Source: Anagrus nilaparvatae
Lineage: Eukaryota > Arthropoda > Insecta > Hymenoptera > Mymaridae
Direction: 5' to 3'
Length of the DNA: 64,000 nt
Assembly (NCBI GenBank): GCA_022575985.1
Contig: JAKSXM010000272.1
Coordinates: 4,898,001 to 4,962,000 of the forward strand
Part shown: piece by piece, positions 11,861 through 23,000 of the stretch
Layout of the letters: each line of letters starts with the position of its first letter
Position numbering within the stretch: position 1 is the first letter of the stretch
Notes under the pieces: generated by a model
The model's input: the letters and a program-made list of their open reading frames with translations, nothing else
What the model was told of the DNA's origin: nothing
The model's database searches: none
Translations under genes and position numbers: made by a program

Positions 11861-12613
11861 GTAACATTACCTTTTTTTATTATATTCAAAAATTAATGTT
11901 AGGAAGACAAAATTCTAGTTGACGTGATAATAGTGAGGAATATCTGATAAAATTGCAATACACTTTGTCATTTTAACTTTACTTGTGAAGTTGTTATACG
12001 AATCACAAAAAAAATTATCCATGGAGGGGGAAACCGTGCTTTTTTTAATTTATTTATTTACGTATTACTAATAATAATTCATTTAAATTTATAGTTTATT
12101 AATTATTCACGTAATTGTTAGTTAATTAAAACTTTGGAATTGATGATTTGAAAACTTGACCATTAAGTTTGGTCACATTTATTAAAAAAGACAGTATAGT
12201 TTTATTTAAAAATCATTCACAGATTTTTATCAAAAAAGTTCAAGGGAAAGTAGGGGGTAGGAAAAAATATGACATTCATGGTGTTGTTACACACACGTAG
12301 TCTATATAGTACTTCAAAAACAAAAAAATTAGCGTTACATTTTTTTTTTTTTGAAGCCAATTTAAATTTATGCGCGGCACGAAATATTGTAACCTGTGGC
12401 GCCATCAAATTGGTACTATTGAGAATACTAAACTACTTGAACCGGGAAAACTAATAAAATTATTTTTTTGCTATTTATACGCAAAAATTTTAATAATACT
12501 TTGTATCTCTATAGAGCTGATGAGAGACCTTCTTCATAGTCGGTCCATATTCAGTTTGAAGAAGAAATCTGTTATCTGAATTTTAATATTTTTTACCATG
12601 TCATCTGGAAAAA

Positions 12614-12690
12614 ATAGCTTTGGTAGCTAAGTGGTTAGGGTGTTGGATTTTTGACCAGAGGGTTAAGAGTTCAATTCCCAATTCCCATGC
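12614..12690 (+). repeat. tRNA-like sequence (probable tRNA-derived SINE head or pseudo-tRNA)
   Basis: An A-box-like TAGCTAAGTGG and a B-box-like GAGTTCAATTCC are spaced as in a tRNA, with a middle segment GTTGGATTTTTGACCAG resembling an anticodon arm. The anticodon loop comes out at 8 nt and the acceptor stem does not pair, so it is not a working tRNA. A short SINE derived from a tRNA is the simplest reading. No 3' tail boundary is clear. Confidence 0.45.
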
Positions 12691-12699
12691 AGCTATTCA

Positions 12700-13420
12700 A
12701 AGATTAAATTTAAAAACTTTTATTTTGTTCTATCACAGGTTCTAGGATTACTAAAATAAATAATAATGCCTTAAGGCATATCAACATACAAAGTATTCCG
12801 AAATTTGTGCGCCCGGCGCGAGAAACTTACCCTAACCCATGTTACAAAAGGATAAGAAATTAACACATATATATTAGCCTCAAATGACAAGTCTTATAAC
12901 TACAATTATCCAAAAAGAAAATATAACAATAAATTAAGAGAGGAAGTCCAGTATTTTTAGTTTTTACGTCCAGTCCAATTTAAAACGTAACACCTTAGCA
13001 TGAATTTAAATTAAGGCATAAAACCCAAAATTATGAAAATAATCCAAATTGAAGCGCTTTTGAAGCATTTTAACCCTTGGTAGGATTTAAAAAAAGTTGC
13101 ATCATAAAACACTTAAAGTTACATAAGGTTATGGGTTACAACGCCTACGCAGATAACACAATTAATAATGCCTGCAAATTACATAAAAATTCTTAAATTA
13201 TAAAAATAATAAAAAAAATTATAAAAGGGTCATATATGGATTAATGGTTCCCAGACCTTGAAAGATATACCGTACTTAAATTCACTTAATAAAAAAATAG
13301 TGACATCTGTCGTTATAGCAAAAAATTAATATTCCGCCCTTATATACATATACTAACGCACACATACCAAATAATATGCACACATATTTATCTTTTTGAT
13401 ACAAGAAGAACAGAGAGAAA
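12700..13420. other. Intergenic region between SINE-like piece and E(Pc) upstream region
   Basis: I see no gene and no clear repeat boundary in this stretch. It is AT-rich with scattered short poly-A runs and two TATA-rich microsatellite-like stretches near its end. Confidence 0.4.
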
Positions 13421-14142
13421 AGAAAACAAGCTAGACATACAGGCCATATACAGGCGACATATTATATGGCTGAACGTCTAAAATGGCTGGTACGTCGGCC
13501 ATGATGGCTTCAAATACCCGAGGCCGTAGAGCGCGTGTACGTTTTCCAAGTGATACGTCGTTAACGGGGTGAGCGATTATTTTATTTGGAATCGTATGCC
13601 ACAATGATAAAGCCACAATGAGGCCCTAAAGTGCTTCGACTACACCGGATTAGTCCGGGGTCAAGCCGGGGCCCTTATTTATTTTTTTTCTTTTATAAAA
13701 AGCACACTTGTGGCCTAAAACGAGAGAAAAATATTTTTCGTTGCCTCGCACAAGGACGCAAGTAAAAAAAGTATAAGAATTATTGTGGCCAGTGACTAAA
13801 AAGTTAAAGCTTAAAAAATCAAGTGAAGTGTGCTGGCTAGCCAAATCATAAATTTTTTTGTATATACATATCTATATGCATCATATACATTTTATATAGA
13901 TATATATATATATATGTGCGCGTTGTGAATTAAGCGCGAGCGCCCTGTGTGTATTGTATTTGGAGTTGGCAGTTGCGGCTCCGAGGTGGAGCGCGCCAAA
14001 GTAGGCCCTCCACTTAGTTAATACTGCCTTTATAGTAACCAAATACGTCTTTATGTCCACCAACCTGGTGCTCCAAGTGGGTAAACATTCATTAAACATC
14101 TCTTCTATGAGGAGGTAAGGAAGACATATCAGCGCCGCAGCG
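13421..14142 (+). promoter_or_regulatory. 5' flank and probable 5'UTR of E(Pc)
   Basis: This segment is clearly richer in G+C and CpG (for example about 13440-13680 and 13915-14140) than the surrounding DNA, as expected for a promoter/5'UTR of a housekeeping gene in an AT-rich genome. A (TA)n tract at about 13897-13915 interrupts it. The transcription start cannot be fixed by eye. The open frames seen here on the minus strand (13431-13616, 13650-13844, 13881-14198) have no recognisable features. Confidence 0.4.
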
Positions 14143-17100
14143 ATGAGTAATCTATCGTTTAGGGCGCGCGCCCTCGATGCTTCTAAGCCGATGCCCATCT
14201 ACATGGCCGAGGAATTGCCGGATTTACCGGATTACTCGGCCATTAATAGGGCAGTTCCACAAATGCCAAGTGGTATGCAAAAAGAAGAAGAATGTGTGAG
14301 TTTATTTTCTTTTAAAAAGCAATATACAAAAATTTAATGCTCCAGCATGTTTCCCATTCGCCATTTTAATATGTTCTGTGACGTCGTCGTTTCTATTGTC
14401 CTTTATATGTATATGTAGTAGTATTACGATTCATAGTAGTATATGTTGATACAAACAAGAATATTTTGATTTTTAAATATTATCAATAGATGGTATCACG
14501 GTCAGTTATTATTATTTCAAATATTTTTATTATTCCATAGTATATATTATTTATTATTGATAATGACTCTTTTAGACAAAATTATATTAAATAAATACCA
14601 TATAATGCTTTATTATCTATTTTAACAAATATCTTTAAACAAACATTCTTGTTTATTACTTTTTTTTTACTCGCTAATAAAAAAAAATTTTTTTTAAATA
14701 GGAGCACCATCTGCAAAGAGCAATATGCGCTGGCTTAATTATTCCTACTCCAGAAGTGACATGTTTAACAGATGTGGAAGCCTACGAAAAAATATACATT
14801 GCAGACTGCAAGCAGCCATGTCAATTTATACACATGCAACGTAACATTTTTTAATTGACATAGATTGAAAATTTTTTAAATTGGCTAATTTAATATTTTT
14901 TGTTTAGCATTTGCAATGGAGCAGGACATTCCAGATTATGACATGGATTCTGAAGATGAAAGGTGGGTAAAAGCACAAAATCGTAAGTTGGATTTATCAC
15001 CACTGAAGTTTGAAGAAATGATGGACCGTCTGGAAAAAAGTTCGACTCAAACTGTAATTCAGTATGATCAAGCTAAAGAACTTCTAAAAGAAGATGATGA
15101 ACTAATAATGCTTGTTTTTGATTACTGGTTATCCAAACGTCTTAAATCTGTAAGTAATAGATTTGTATGCAATCTAGTGATAATTACATATCTCATTAAT
15201 ATTATAGAAAATTCCACTCCTTCTCACGGTAAAGACTGAACATCGTAATTGTGCTCCAAATAATCCATATTTGGCATTCAGAAGAAGAACAGAAAAAATG
15301 CAAACTAGAAAAAATCGTAAAAATGATGAAACCAGTTATGAAAAAATGCTCAAGCTTAAAAGAGATCTCACTAGAGCCGTAACTTTACTCGAATTAGTGA
15401 AAAGAAGAGAAAAAACAAAAAGAGAACTTCTTCATTTAACTATTGAAATTTATGAGAAGAGGTAAATTTAATGCTATTTTTTTTCCTCTATAAATTTAAA
15501 TCATTTCTACCCTTTTTTATTTATTCATTTATTTAGGACATAATTTTAATAATCTTAAGTTTATGCACAGAGTTGGGCAAACATGATAGATATAGATTTT
15601 TTTTCCATATCCATATTTTGTATTTTTTCATATATGGAATCCATATATGATCAATTTTTTTATGGAATCCATATTGTAGTACTCATATTAATATGGACAA
15701 AAAAATGATCATATTTGAATTTCGTATTAATATGACATGGATTCCATATATGAGAAAAATATGGAATATGGATATGAAAAAAAAATCCATTTCTGTCATA
15801 TTTGCCCAACTCTGTTTATGCAATATTATTTAAATAAACTATAATTATTAGGTATCAAGCACAGGACTTTAGTGGTCAATTACTCAATGAAGTTACAACT
15901 ATAAAAACACCAAGACCTGCATTTGCTCCATTATTCACAAATCAATTTGGTGTTCATCAAAATTGGGCCAATAAAGTTTGTGGAAAGGTGTGGTATCACT
16001 ATATAATCAGGCTTTATATCTTCATTAAAAAGGTATTTAAAAATGTATCTTTTAAAGGATGACGTTGTACCAAGAAAAGAAAAACGCCAATATAAGAAAA
16101 GGAAACATAAAACTGATTTAAGAAACCTTGGAGTAGAGGATAATATGCGTAATGGATCTGGAAACAGCAGTCGAGGCATTCGAATGATCAGTGGGCTGGA
16201 CCCATTAGCTAGTTCGGATGAAGAAACTTCACTACCTTTGCACACTCACACTCAATCTTCGCTTACGTCAGATCGTGATGATGAAGATTTAAATGATGAG
16301 GGTCCTTATACATTTCGTAGAAATAAACATAATAATTATTTATCAGTAAGTTATATTAAAATTATTATAAAACTTATTTTTACCTCTAAGTTTTAGTAAC
16401 TAAAAGTATAAAATTTATGAATTCATAAGAGCTTTATTAAAAATGTTTAAAATAATTTTGAAATCCATTGAGATGAAAAATTGAGATGTTTTATATAATA
16501 AATGTCAGGATTTTCATAAAATAGTAAATCAGTTTTACAAATAAGATATTCTCAAAATTCAGCTCAGGACCTCTTTTTAATAATATTCTCATTTTCTTAT
16601 TCTTAAGCCTGTATCAGGTGGATTTGGAAACTGGCCTTGGTGTGATAAAAGTGAAGGAGGTTTGGCATATAAGAAATATAGATTTTCTCTTACTAGTATA
16701 AATAAGCCAACACCAAGGTGCATTGGTTTTGCACGTCGAAGAGTAGGACGAGGGGGCAGGTAATATTGAAAAAAGTTTTGTTTTACATAAAATATTAATT
16801 TAAACAAATTGCAGGGTCATTCTTGATCGATATTCAAATGATTTGGATGATTTATGGTCTTCGTTGGATTTTATGATACATCAATCTGTACGTAATACTA
16901 ATGAAACAGAATCTTCAGAACCATTGATTCCAAAAGATTGGTCAGTTGAATGTGAAAACTAGCTTAAATCAGTGTCAAATTATCTTAAAAGTAATCTAAA
17001 TTCTTTTTTTTGTTATAGGCCACACTTTCGTCCAAAAACTCCTCCACCATCTGAGCATAGTACAAGCGAAGAATCAAGTGATAGTGATTCAGAAGATGAA

Positions 17101-18546
17101 AGAATACTGACAAAATCAGAACCTGTATCATATCCCTTCCCCCCAGAAGCAACATCTATCTGCATTGATTTTGAATCAGATCGTCTTGATAATGAACCAC
17201 CTTTTACAACAGAATTTAATATATCAGATTATTTTCCTGTTGATGCTATATCTGATTTTGATTTAACTCTTACTAGTAGTTGTAGTGTTGAAACAGTACC
17301 AACAGATGACATTTATAGGACAGATGATCTCGGAAGTTCATGTGTCTCTGTGTTATCAGAAATCACTGATGTTTTTGCACCACAATTACGACCTCTTCCT
17401 CAGTGCAGTGGTAGTGATAATAATAATTGTAGTAGTAATAGTAATAGTGGAATTAGTGTAAATACTTCAAACTGTTCAAATACGGTATCAAACGCAACTA
17501 TTGCATGTGAATTAAATCAATCCTTTCTTAATAAACAACATAAACAATTAATAAATAATTCAATACTATCCAAGTCTTTGACTAGTCCTACTATTAGCAG
17601 AAGTGGCAGTAGTGGTACTTTTACAGCAGGAATTTCATGTAGTAGTGGTAGCGCTGTTACGAATTTTGGTAATGGACATCAAAATGGTCCAATAACTCAT
17701 AATGCAAATAATTTATCAAATAGCAGTAATGTGATAAGCAGTCAATCAACTAAACACTTACCACAGAAGCATCCACCGTCCAATGTATTGCCAGGTTATA
17801 ATAAGCTTGTTAATCTTGCCAGGCAACAACAGCAGCCTACACAAAGTCAAAATCAAACCATCCCAGCATCTGGAGAAATTACGCTTAATAGTAATAGGTA
17901 AATAAATTATTAAAATGTATATACAAAGTTACTTCTCATTATTATTATTTAGGGTGTCTCTAAATACCTATAGAGTCCCAGCTAAGACACTACCTTAAAA
18001 AGAAAGTATTTTCAATTTTTAAAAAACTCTTTATTTTAAAATATAGTGGCCATTGTTCTGTTATAATCAATCTTCTAATAAATCTGTACAAAAAAATATT
18101 TAAAAATTAAATCATCCAATTTTTTTTTTTTTTTTACCGACTATTGTTACTAGTACAATCACTGAATTCTTTACTGTTTATGTATAGGGTAGCTGAACAT
18201 GAATATGATATACATTTATATCAAAAATGGTCCAATTGCCCACAATAGGCAATTTCAGGTTATTTTTTACAGTTTTAAAATTAACTTTGGAAATCAAAGG
18301 AGGGGGGGCTTAAATTAATAATATGGGTTTAGGGACTCAGAATAATTTGTAAATAAATGAAGAGTAGAAATTACCCTGAATGTTAATTATGTTAATCTTT
18401 ATTTATGCAAATTTGCCTTACATAAACTTAACGGTTTAACAACCCTTTTTTACAATTTTTAGTATAAATAACAAAATTTATAATATGTCATATATATATT
18501 TTACAGCAACTGAATAATAAAATTTTAGGTACATTGTCAATTAATA

Positions 18547-18582
<36 letters not shown>

Positions 18583-20011
18583 ATTATACAATAGTTATCT
18601 TAATATTATTATTATAAATATAGTAACATCAAAATTTAAGTTTAGTGTATCACAGTTATTAATACAATTCAATGTTGCTTCAAAATCATAACATTAGAAA
18701 ACATAAGCATGTTATTTAAAAATCGTATATTTCAATATATTAAGAAATTTTCAGCAGAGATTAATTTTATTCATAACTCTTCATTATATTAGAATGGATA
18801 AATTTTTTAAAGTCACTTAAATTAAGTTCTTTGATATTTTTAAAATTTAGTGTGTCAGTTGAAGTATTCCATTCTCTATTAAGCCTAATAAATGGAGAGT
18901 TAAATAAAAAATTTGATTTTGCTTTTTGTTGTTTTAAAGGTTAATAAAAATATTTGAAGTAACATCTATGAGAATTTTCACTAATTTCTATTCTTTGAAG
19001 CGGTTTTTACTCTGATTAATAGTAATTTTTAAACCAGAACTAGTAAATATTACAGTTAAAGTTAGGTATATTCATTTCGAATATTTTTCATAATTTAAAA
19101 GTAATTTCTACTCTACATTTATTTACATTGTACAAATTATAAATAGCATATTGTATTGTAAAAACGGACAACATATTCGTATTCAGCGACTCTAAAAACA
19201 TAAACAACAAATAAATATTCCAAATAAACTGCTAAAAATAACCAAAAGTTGCCTATTGTGGGCAATTGGACCATTTTCCGTAAAAATGGATATTATTGAC
19301 TCAAAAAAATACCGATATGTATTTGAGCTATAATTTCAAAAGGCTAAAAAACGCATGCATTTTCGAAGCTAAAAACCGGATAAAACTTATGCACTAAAGT
19401 GTTATAGAGAACTAAAAACTTACTACAAAAAAAATTTTTCCCTTTTTATAATATATGTTAAAATTTTTTTTTTACCTTATTTCCGATTAAAATTCAACAA
19501 TCTATGCAAACATCATTTCTTCTTTTTTGCAGACTAGATCTAAAAAAACAATAAAAATAAAACAAAATATTATTTTGTACAGAAACTTAATGAACCTATG
19601 TACCATTTAATATAATGTGCCCTTAAAACCTTCTCCTGGATTTTATGATCTTGGGCCAAACATAATTTAACTTGAGTTTTTATTTTATAAAATTTTATTT
19701 AAAATAAAAAGGCAAGTATCAGCTAGCGGGATTTGACACCGCGCCTGTTATTTGTAAACATTATGAGTTTAGTATATTACCAACTATTAAAAAAACTTGC
19801 TGATTTTTAATTTAGAAACTTTTTTTTCAAAATTATAAAACCATAATAGTAGCTGAAAATTTTTGAATATTAAAGAATAAAATATAATTACAGTGAAGGT
19901 ATGGATATGGAAGTGGATAATGTTCAAGAGTCATCTTGTGACAGCAAATCTCAACAACAACAATTAGTACAAGCAAATAAAGCAAATTCGTTGGCTATGG
20001 AAGTGACATGA
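14143..20011 (+). CDS. E(Pc): Enhancer of polycomb homolog (NuA4/TIP60 subunit), complete, ten exons
   Basis: Exons: 14143-14295, 14702-14840, 14908-15149, 15208-15461, 15852-15987, 16058-16345, 16608-16759, 16815-16940, 17019-17897 and 19894-20011; all phases agree, giving 828 residues (human EPC1 about 836). The N-terminus MSNLSFRARALDASKPMP and the following INRAVPQMPSGM and EHHLQRAI are the EPcA hallmark. Next come an acidic PDYDMDSEDE (exon 3), a basic helical region rich in KRR (exon 4), the basic patch EKRQYKKRKHK (about 313-323), and ARRRVGRGGRV at the exon 7/8 junction. Exon 9 is long and Ser/Asn/Gln-rich. E(Pc) anchors Tip60/Esa1 and Yng/Ing in the piccolo NuA4 core, which acetylates H4/H2A. 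The end of exon 5 is ambiguous (15975 or 15987, both in frame). Exon 8 uses a GTCAGT donor; reading through instead hits a stop within 15 codons. The last exon ends in MEVT. Confidence 0.95.
15568..15814. mobile_element. hAT-type MITE in E(Pc) intron 4 (247 bp, 8-bp TSD)
   Basis: The termini CAGAGTTGGGCAAA and their inverse are flanked by a perfect 8-bp duplication TTTATGCA (15560-15567 and 15815-15822). The CAG start and 8-bp duplication are the hallmarks of hAT transposons. The inside is a string of ATATGGA / TCCATAT motifs that can fold on itself. It lies wholly in the intron, between the exon 4 donor (15462) and the exon 5 acceptor (15851), and does not disturb splice signals. Confidence 0.85.
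18224..19277. mobile_element. TIR element in E(Pc) intron 9 (about 1.05 kb)
   Basis: Its ends are a 29-bp perfect inverted repeat (18224-18252 and 19249-19277) containing GGTCCAATTGCCCACAATAG. Inner parts also match in inverse: about 18340-18375 with 19101-19138. No ORF is present and no clean duplication was found. A run of about 30 T lies at 18549-18578. It occupies half of the 2.0 kb last intron, which it probably enlarged. Confidence 0.75.
19712..19800 (-). repeat. tRNA-Met-like pseudo-tRNA in E(Pc) intron 9
   Basis: Read on the minus strand, GCAAGT at the start pairs with ACTTGC at the end. A D-loop-like AGTTGGTAA follows. The middle contains CTCATAA, the standard anticodon loop of elongator tRNA-Met (CAT). 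A T-arm-like GTCAAATCCCGC and a T-run downstream complete the picture. The T-loop lacks TTC, the anticodon stem has mismatches, and the 89-nt length is too long for tRNA-Met. It is best read as a decayed tRNA or tRNA-derived SINE. Confidence 0.4.
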
Positions 20012-23000
20012 TGCCTGTTCTTAGCACCCCAATTATTGCCATTACAACAATGGGGGCTTTGTTAACTTTACCTTGCCAAAAAAGTAATAAAAATGCCCAT
20101 TTTCGTTTCTGGCAACAAACAGTTAGAACTTCCACTCTTTCTCTCACTTTATGTACAATCGATGTACAATATTATACAATTTACAAACTTCCTCTAAACA
20201 AATTTTTTTTAAAAGTGATTATATAAAATATGAATAGAGTAACAATTTAAATTCAAGAATTAAATAATGTATCTTAGTAAATCTAATTAATAGAGAAAAT
20301 ATTCTACTTATCAAATTCTTAAAATACTGTGCAATAAAAAAAGACAGAAAAGTAAACTTTTTACTACAACTAAGCCGTTTCTGCATCAGCATTTAATCAT
20401 CTTTTATGGTAATTTAATCATCTTTTATCTAAAATGTATGATCTTAAAAAATGCAGTTTTTAATTTTATAACACATTTCATTAAAGTAAAAGTTTATTCA
20501 ATTTAGTTATAAACTTAGTTCAAATAAAATATTTCATACTGATATGATCATATCTTATTTATTACCAAGTACAGAAAAATTATTTACTCAATATTCTAAG
20601 AAATAATCAGCAAGTGTTAACAGTTGATTTTTCTTTAATGTACTTGTTCAACTATAAAAGTGAAAAAAGTTTTTAAATGATTATTATTAATAATCTCTCC
20701 ACATTTTTTAGAAATTTCAGAAAAGTTAGTACAAATAAATATGTATTTTGCTACTGTCAAATTTTTTATCATATGCTAAAATAAATAAACTTAATTAATT
20801 GTAAATTTATAATTTACTATTATTAATTTATTAAATTTGCTTAGATAAAAATTAACAAAAATTTTTCTTGGGTGGCAGCAGATAATATCTCTACAAGAGT
20901 TTGCAAAAACTTTTCTTTTTAAAAAAATAATTTCAATTTACATTTTTTAATTCTTCTTGAATAATTATTTTGTCAATTATCTTAAGTAAATCGTAAAAAT
21001 GTAGTCTACAAAAAAATTCACAGTCAAAATTTTGGTAATATTTGGTTGGATATTTATTGAAGTATGAAAAAAATTTTAAATCATTATTGAGAAATGCTGT
21101 AGTGTGAAGTAGTTGAAATGCTTAAGACCTTAATTATGAAGCAGTTCAAATAAGTCTAAATAAGTTTAAATAAGTCAGAAAAATTAAAATCTCATTTTTA
21201 TAATTACCAAACTCTTAAATTGCGCTTGTTCATCTTTCATAGAGTTAAACAAACAAGAAACAAATAATTACTTTTGTTAATTTTAAAGTTCAACATAAAA
21301 AGAATTGGCACAGTGTACTTTGAATTTGATTGATTAATAGATGAATTCTGTATAATTTACAGAAGACTGCTAGTTTGAGAGAGCGTTTGTTGCCAGTAAT
21401 ATTAAATTATGTAAACGGCAAGAAATAAAATATAAATTGTATATATAAAAATAATTACGCTTATTGTATCTCTTACATTTAGTTATAAATTGAATAAATG
21501 TAATGAATTAATGTTGTTGTGATAGTCACAGCGATATCTGAAACAAAAAAATTATATTTAAATCAATTTAAAAGAAAATGTATGCAGAAATTTTATCTTA
21601 GATTTTAATGATACATACATTTTATTACAAAAAAAAAAAATTCTTTGATGTGTCAGTAATTAGAATTAAATTCAAAATAACAGAAAAAAAAAATTTTCCG
21701 TTTTTTCAGCTTTAAGATTATTCAGCTTGCAAGATTCTGCTATAAAATGAAAATTCTTAAGTTAAAAAAAAAATTGTTATAATCTGAATAAAAAATATTC
21801 TTTATAAAATAAAGGAATTAGCAAATATTTTTTAGGTTTATTAATAATATTTTTGAATGTTTGAGAAACTTGAAAAAGAGTTTTTAAAACAAGTTAAAGC
21901 TGAAAAAACAAGGAATTATCAGTAAATAATTCTGAATTAGGTACTAATAAATGACAAACCTAGAAGCTTTAAAAAAAAGTTTGCATATGATTTGTAATAA
22001 GATGTATTTATGTGTAAGAATGTATATACGATTACACACTGATGTATGTATGTTTGTTTGCGTGTATATATAATAATGTATGTATATATAAGTATATCAG
22101 ATTTTGGGAAAAAGTTGCTTGCTCGCATGTACATTGTCATATGAATGCTTTTTTGATGTACTTGTAAATAATTTCAATAATATATAAATATTAAAATATA
22201 AATTAACCTGTTAGTTATTTTAAAAAGTTACTTGATCCATGATTAGTAAAGTTAGAAGTCACTTATCAAAAACAAGTTGCCCAAATTCTGATTCGAGAGA
22301 CTTTTTCTGAGGATTATTGTTAAATTTAATTCATAAAACTACGCACCCAAAGGTGGTCTCATGCTTGACATAAAATTAAACCAATTTCGTAAAAGAACTA
22401 TCAGGCTAATATTAATATAATATATTGGTACCACTAACAAAAGTCCCATCATTTTAGAATATTTTTCTTAAAATTTTAAAATACTGTGACTTTTGAAAAT
22501 GGCGTCGATCAATATTTATATATGTTGTTTCTGCAGGTATACTCTTGGTTTTTATTAAAAATAAAATTCAATCAACATTATTTTCATATTATTTTTATAG
22601 ATTACTTATTAAGAAAGAAAGACAAATCTATTGATATTTTACTAGTATATAAATGCAAAATTAAATTAAAGAGTAAATCTGCAAAAACAAGTCATCATAT
22701 TGCATTGTAAAAAAATTAATTTTTTTTTTTTTCGTTTTTTGTTTGTAAGTGAAAAGAATCTGTAAAAAATTGTTAACTAACTTAAATAGATACATCAAAC
22801 GAAAAAATTTGATATAAATTAATAGAAACTAAAAAATTTTGAGTCATAGTTATTGTTTATATATTTTTAAAAATCCATTACTTAATTTACCTGTATAAAT
22901 AGATTTTTTTCTGTAAAATAAATTTATAATTGTAAAGACTGCGTTTTAGATAAACAGTGAATGCTATGAATATGCTACAGAATTCACACTAAATATTTTT

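Noticed and set aside
13881..14198. 105-codon minus frame overlapping E(Pc) exon 1
   Set aside because: Antisense of the conserved E(Pc) N-terminus and a TA microsatellite; no independent evidence.
16972..17018. Plus-strand frame upstream of E(Pc) exon 9 suggesting an internal start
   Set aside because: This stretch is the 3' end of intron 8. The TATAG acceptor at 17018 and phase match to exon 8 show that coding begins at 17019.
17954..17999. Possible E(Pc) exon after TTTAG at 17953
   Set aside because: It would end translation after 14 codons of unremarkable sequence. The exon at 19894 keeps frame and gives a plausible Gln-rich C-terminus ending in MEVT.
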